Source of the DNA: an uncultured Gemmatimonadota bacterium
GTDB lineage: Bacteria; Gemmatimonadota; Gemmatimonadetes; Palauibacterales; Palauibacteraceae
Assembly: GCA_913043255.1 (NCBI GenBank)
Contig: CAJWLK010000001.1
Coordinates: 487,752 to 551,751, forward strand
Length of the DNA stretch: 64,000 bases
Direction of reading: 5' to 3'
Part shown: in pieces, positions 61,634 to 64,000 of the stretch
How the letters are laid out: each line of letters opens with the position of its first letter
How positions within the stretch are numbered: the first letter of the stretch is position 1
Translations under genes and position numbers: made by a program
The notes under the pieces: generated by a model
Databases searched by the model: none
What the model was told of the DNA's origin: nothing
What the model saw: the letters and a program-made list of their open reading frames with translations, nothing else

Positions 61634-61677
61634 ATTTGGAGAGTCCAAATATAAACATAAATAAACAATCGATTGTT
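61634..61677. promoter_or_regulatory. Two perfect palindromes upstream of the polysaccharide operon
   Basis: ATTTGGA-GAG-TCCAAAT (61634-61650) and AACAATCGATTGTT (61664-61677) lie 14 bases apart, in an AT-rich 179-base gap, 55-98 bases upstream of the epimerase start. Spacing suits operators for the operon below. As terminators for the glycosyltransferase above they lack T-runs. I saw no similar site elsewhere in the window. Confidence 0.4.
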
Positions 61678-61758
61678 AGCATTTTTAAAAAACTAATACT
61701 AGCACACATTTCTTACAGGGTGAGCATATCAAATTAAATATGTCAGTTCCAGGAAATA

Positions 61759-62886
61759 TTAAGAGTCTGAGGATAGTTCTTTGAATAGAATTTCGTATTG
61801 ACGTATAACCTCACCTGCACTGAAACGTTGTACCGAAACTTTCGCTGTGTTGGCCATACGATCCCGAATATCTGGAGATTTTAAAAGACATTCAATATTA
61901 GAGGTCAGAGAATTAGAAGACCCAGGCTCACAGAGTTGGCCATCTATTCCTTCTTCGATTATCTCATCGGGCCCCGACGGACAACGAGTAGCAAGTACTG
62001 GGGTTCCACACGCCATAGCTTCTGGAATCACATGCCCAAATCCTTCCCAGCGAGAGGAAAGAACAAAAAGGTCAGCCATCGCAATGTAAGGAAATGGATT
62101 TGCAATAAAACCAGGCATTATTACATGTTTTGATATCCCTAGATTCTTAGCAAGTGCTTTGAGGTTGTAATCCTCAATACCCTCGCCAATAATGAGCAAA
62201 CGCCAAGGGGCATCCAATTGGGAAACCGCTTCGATTAACAATTCAAACCCCTTCTGCGGAACCAATCTTCCCACTGCTATAATCCGGTGCTGATTCGAAT
62301 CATCGGTCCATCCGGGCAACGGATCAGCTTTTTCCATTGACAACGATTGAATCGCTTCTAAGTCAATGGGATTATAGATCATCCTTACGCGATCTTCTTT
62401 CAGGCTGTAACGATCAATAACATCCCTGCGTACACCCTTAGAAAGAGCTATGACGGTTTCGGCTCTCCGATAAGCCCAGCGCACTGCCATCCCTGACAAT
62501 GTACGCAACGGTCTTCCTGCCGCAGTCAAATTGTTAGACTCTCTGACCACTACTGGAACACCTTTTCGTGATAATATCCCACTTATAACCGTGGCGACGT
62601 TGATATGCAGAAGGGTCGACATTACCACATCAGGAGATTCTGATCGTATCCAACGGGCCAATGGTATAATCGACCATAAAGTTCGAACGCTATCCAGTGT
62701 CACAATCTTGACATCGGACTTTAACAGCGACCGAAAAGACCCAGCCGGGCGATAGAGAACCAGAATAGGATCGAACAATTCCCTATCAAGATGATTAAGC
62801 ACATTCAAAAATGTGCGCTGCGCACCCCCACCTCCTAATTCAGGGAGTACAACAGCCACTTTAATCTTGTGATCACCCAAAGTCAT
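61759..62886 (-). CDS. Glycosyltransferase family 4
   Basis: GT-B glycosyltransferase of 375 residues. VAVVLPELGGGGAQRTFLNVLNHL begins the acceptor half; the donor half shows RIIAVGRLVPQKGFELLIEAV, LLIIGEGIEDYNLKALAKNL, and the E-x7-E motif in EGFGHVIPEAMACGTPV, then GPDEII. Retaining transfer of a hexose is typical. It is preceded by a 64-codon ORF whose stop overlaps its ATG. Base composition here looks more AT-rich than the core genes, judged by eye. Confidence 0.93.
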   Translation of the reverse strand: MTLGDHKIKVAVVLPELGGGGAQRTFLNVLNHLDRELFDPILVLYRPAGSFRSLLKSDVKIVTLDSVRTLWSIIPLARWIRSESPDVVMSTLLHINVATVISGILSRKGVPVVVRESNNLTAAGRPLRTLSGMAVRWAYRRAETVIALSKGVRRDVIDRYSLKEDRVRMIYNPIDLEAIQSLSMEKADPLPGWTDDSNQHRIIAVGRLVPQKGFELLIEAVSQLDAPWRLLIIGEGIEDYNLKALAKNLGISKHVIMPGFIANPFPYIAMADLFVLSSRWEGFGHVIPEAMACGTPVLATRCPSGPDEIIEEGIDGQLCEPGSSNSLTSNIECLLKSPDIRDRMANTAKVSVQRFSAGEVIRQYEILFKELSSDS

Positions 62887-63077
62887 CGGAGAATGGATTG
62901 GGGCTTATCGATATAAGCATTTGACAGAGCCCTGAATTGTTTGAATAAGAAGGTCCGAGAGGCGCTTGCATTGTTATTCGTAGTTAGGCAAGAGTATTGG
63001 CGTGACAACCCGTGTAGAGTGGACAGAGAAGCAACCAACTCTTGGGCTCCCCATCTATTACTCTGCCCAGACTTCAT
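62883..63077 (-). CDS. Possible small coupled protein between two glycosyltransferases
   Basis: 64 codons from an ATG 26 bases after the upstream glycosyltransferase stop. The TGA overlaps the next gene's ATG (ATGA). The sequence is Ser/Asn-rich (YSCLTTNNNASASRTFLF) and has no family I recognise. A plus-strand ORF covers part of the same bases without a binding site. The junction favours translation, while the codon choice is only moderately coding-like, so it could be a remnant. Confidence 0.35.
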   Translation of the reverse strand: MKSGQSNRWGAQELVASLSTLHGLSRQYSCLTTNNNASASRTFLFKQFRALSNAYIDKPQSILR

Positions 63078-63102
63078 CTGTCATAGCACTCCGCCGGCTT
63101 AC

Positions 63103-64000
63103 TCATTTGCCCTCTTTGGCAAACAACATCGATTGGAAGGCGCCTAGAGTTTGCTCCCCAGATAATCGCGGATTGAAATTTTCCGTTATATGTCCACGTA
63201 CCTGCAACGATGGTAGGAATGCCTTTTCCCTCACCACAAACTTCATCCGTTCAATGAGGCTTAACAAAGAATCTGAATCGAACAGATAGCCGCTCACCCG
63301 TTCCTGGATCAATTCATTCATCCCCGGAATATCTGCAGCCAGAATCGTCTTGCCCCTTGCCATTGCTTCCATCAAGGCTCGAGGAATGCCTTCAACCAAA
63401 GATGTCTGAAGTACAATATGCGCATTATTTAACAAAGGTCTCAAATCGTCCAGTCTTCCGTGAAATACAACTCGACCATCACCCCCTAGACGAGTAACCA
63501 GTCGTTCTAAATCCGCACGCATAGGCCCATCTCCAACGATATCAAGGTGAAGCTCAGGATGTTCATTGGCGACTTCGCAAACAGCCCGAATCGCCCAATC
63601 AATTCTCTTATGTGGCTTTAGCTTCCCACATATTACCACACGAATTTCATCATGGGTCGGAGGCAAATCCAACAAGTCTTCTTTTAGCCATTTCTCATCC
63701 AAAAAATTTGGAATATGGAATATTCTTTGCGGTGAGATTTTCTGGTCTAACAACCACTTATAAATTGCCTCCGAAATTGCAATCACCCCATCCATTCGCC
63801 TAAGGGCGACACAATAGATGCGTACTGCTACCGAACCCAATATCCTGCCTAATTGGACATGGTAAGCATCCCCCAGGAAAACTCGGACGGAGGACACCGA
63901 CACCCATGGACCCTTCGATACCGCATTTAGAAAGTCTGGTCGTAGATTGTAACTGCAAACCAGATCTGGTTTTTGTTCTTGCAAAAAACGAGTAAACTTT
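63103..64000 (-). CDS. Glycosyltransferase family 4 (partial, N-terminus beyond the window)
   Basis: GT-B enzyme cut at the right edge: the frame continues upstream of the tracked start to base 64000 (KFTRFLQEQKPDLVCSYNLR). About 300 residues are visible. Seen: DGVIAISEAIYKWLLDQ, VVICGKLKPHKRIDWAIRAV, LDIVGDGPMRADLERLV and the E-x7-E motif in VEGIPRALMEAMARGKTI. It belongs to the same minus-strand locus. Confidence 0.9.
   Translation of the reverse strand, partial: KFTRFLQEQKPDLVCSYNLRPDFLNAVSKGPWVSVSSVRVFLGDAYHVQLGRILGSVAVRIYCVALRRMDGVIAISEAIYKWLLDQKISPQRIFHIPNFLDEKWLKEDLLDLPPTHDEIRVVICGKLKPHKRIDWAIRAVCEVANEHPELHLDIVGDGPMRADLERLVTRLGGDGRVVFHGRLDDLRPLLNNAHIVLQTSLVEGIPRALMEAMARGKTILAADIPGMNELIQERVSGYLFDSDSLLSLIERMKFVVREKAFLPSLQVRGHITENFNPRLSGEQTLGAFQSMLFAKEGK

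Noticed and set aside
1-64000. tRNA, rRNA, CRISPR array, insertion sequence, prophage
   Set aside because: Checked intergenic gaps by eye; no T-loop-like sequences, regularly spaced repeats, transposase or integrase genes were seen.

Overview
The window is a gene-dense bacterial chromosome segment of about 50 protein genes, with no rRNA, tRNA, CRISPR array or insertion sequence that I could see. Gene content points to a Gram-negative, probably marine, heterotroph: FtsEX with an EnvC-like activator, SurA, a Wzi-like barrel, a PorV/PorQ-like barrel and many secreted peptidases. The mix of S46, S9 and M28 exopeptidases, secreted amidohydrolase, DUF58/BatA pair and the run mfd-surA-pdxA-ftsE-ftsX suggests Gemmatimonadota or a close relative. 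That assignment rests on gene content only.

Layout. 1-5.1 kb, minus strand: pyrD (cut by the window edge), pyrK, an AmiC-type amidase, smpB, a YtxH-like protein and a secreted M28 peptidase. 5.2-18.5 kb, plus strand: DUF58 and BatA-like genes, mfd, surA, pdxA, ftsE, ftsX, an EnvC-like factor, the clamp-loader delta-prime subunit and moaC, many joined by 4-base overlaps. 18.6-30 kb: a UDP-sugar dehydrogenase, an MltD-like lytic transglycosylase, guaB, a phosphopantetheinyl transferase, glnA and a large NAD-glutamate dehydrogenase. 30-46 kb: a selenoprotein W-like gene, a cupin, S46 peptidase, amidohydrolase, cystathionine beta-synthase, MATE transporter, SDR, aminotransferase, barrel protein, lipoprotein hydrolase and S9 peptidase. 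46.5-64 kb, all minus strand: a surface-polysaccharide locus that runs off the right edge. It holds a Wzi-like protein, an LhgO-like oxidase, a NeuB-like synthase, a sugar-phosphate transferase, ATP-grasp and PHP proteins, a DegT aminotransferase, sugar epimerases, a WecB-like 2-epimerase, a methyltransferase, a cupin and three glycosyltransferases.

Functional links. FtsEX and the EnvC-like protein (with a degenerate, probably inactive LytM zinc site) form the known amidase-activating system, and a matching AmiC-type amidase lies 11 kb away. glnA and the glutamate dehydrogenase converge and handle ammonium and glutamate. The UDP-sugar dehydrogenase at 18.6 kb could feed the polysaccharide locus.

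Genes the ORF track misses. (1) A SelW/Rdx selenoprotein at 30092-30310 has an in-frame UGA in a CVVU motif and a hairpin at the right distance for a bacterial SECIS. (2) A 56-residue protein at 55637-55807 overlaps the glycosyltransferase before it and the epimerase after it through ATGA junctions. (3) A 57-residue ORF ends in the start codon of guaB. (4) A 29-codon ORF with a strong ribosome binding site lies before the selenoprotein gene. mfd also appears to start upstream of any ATG, GTG or TTG codon, most likely at a CTG overlapping the previous stop codon.
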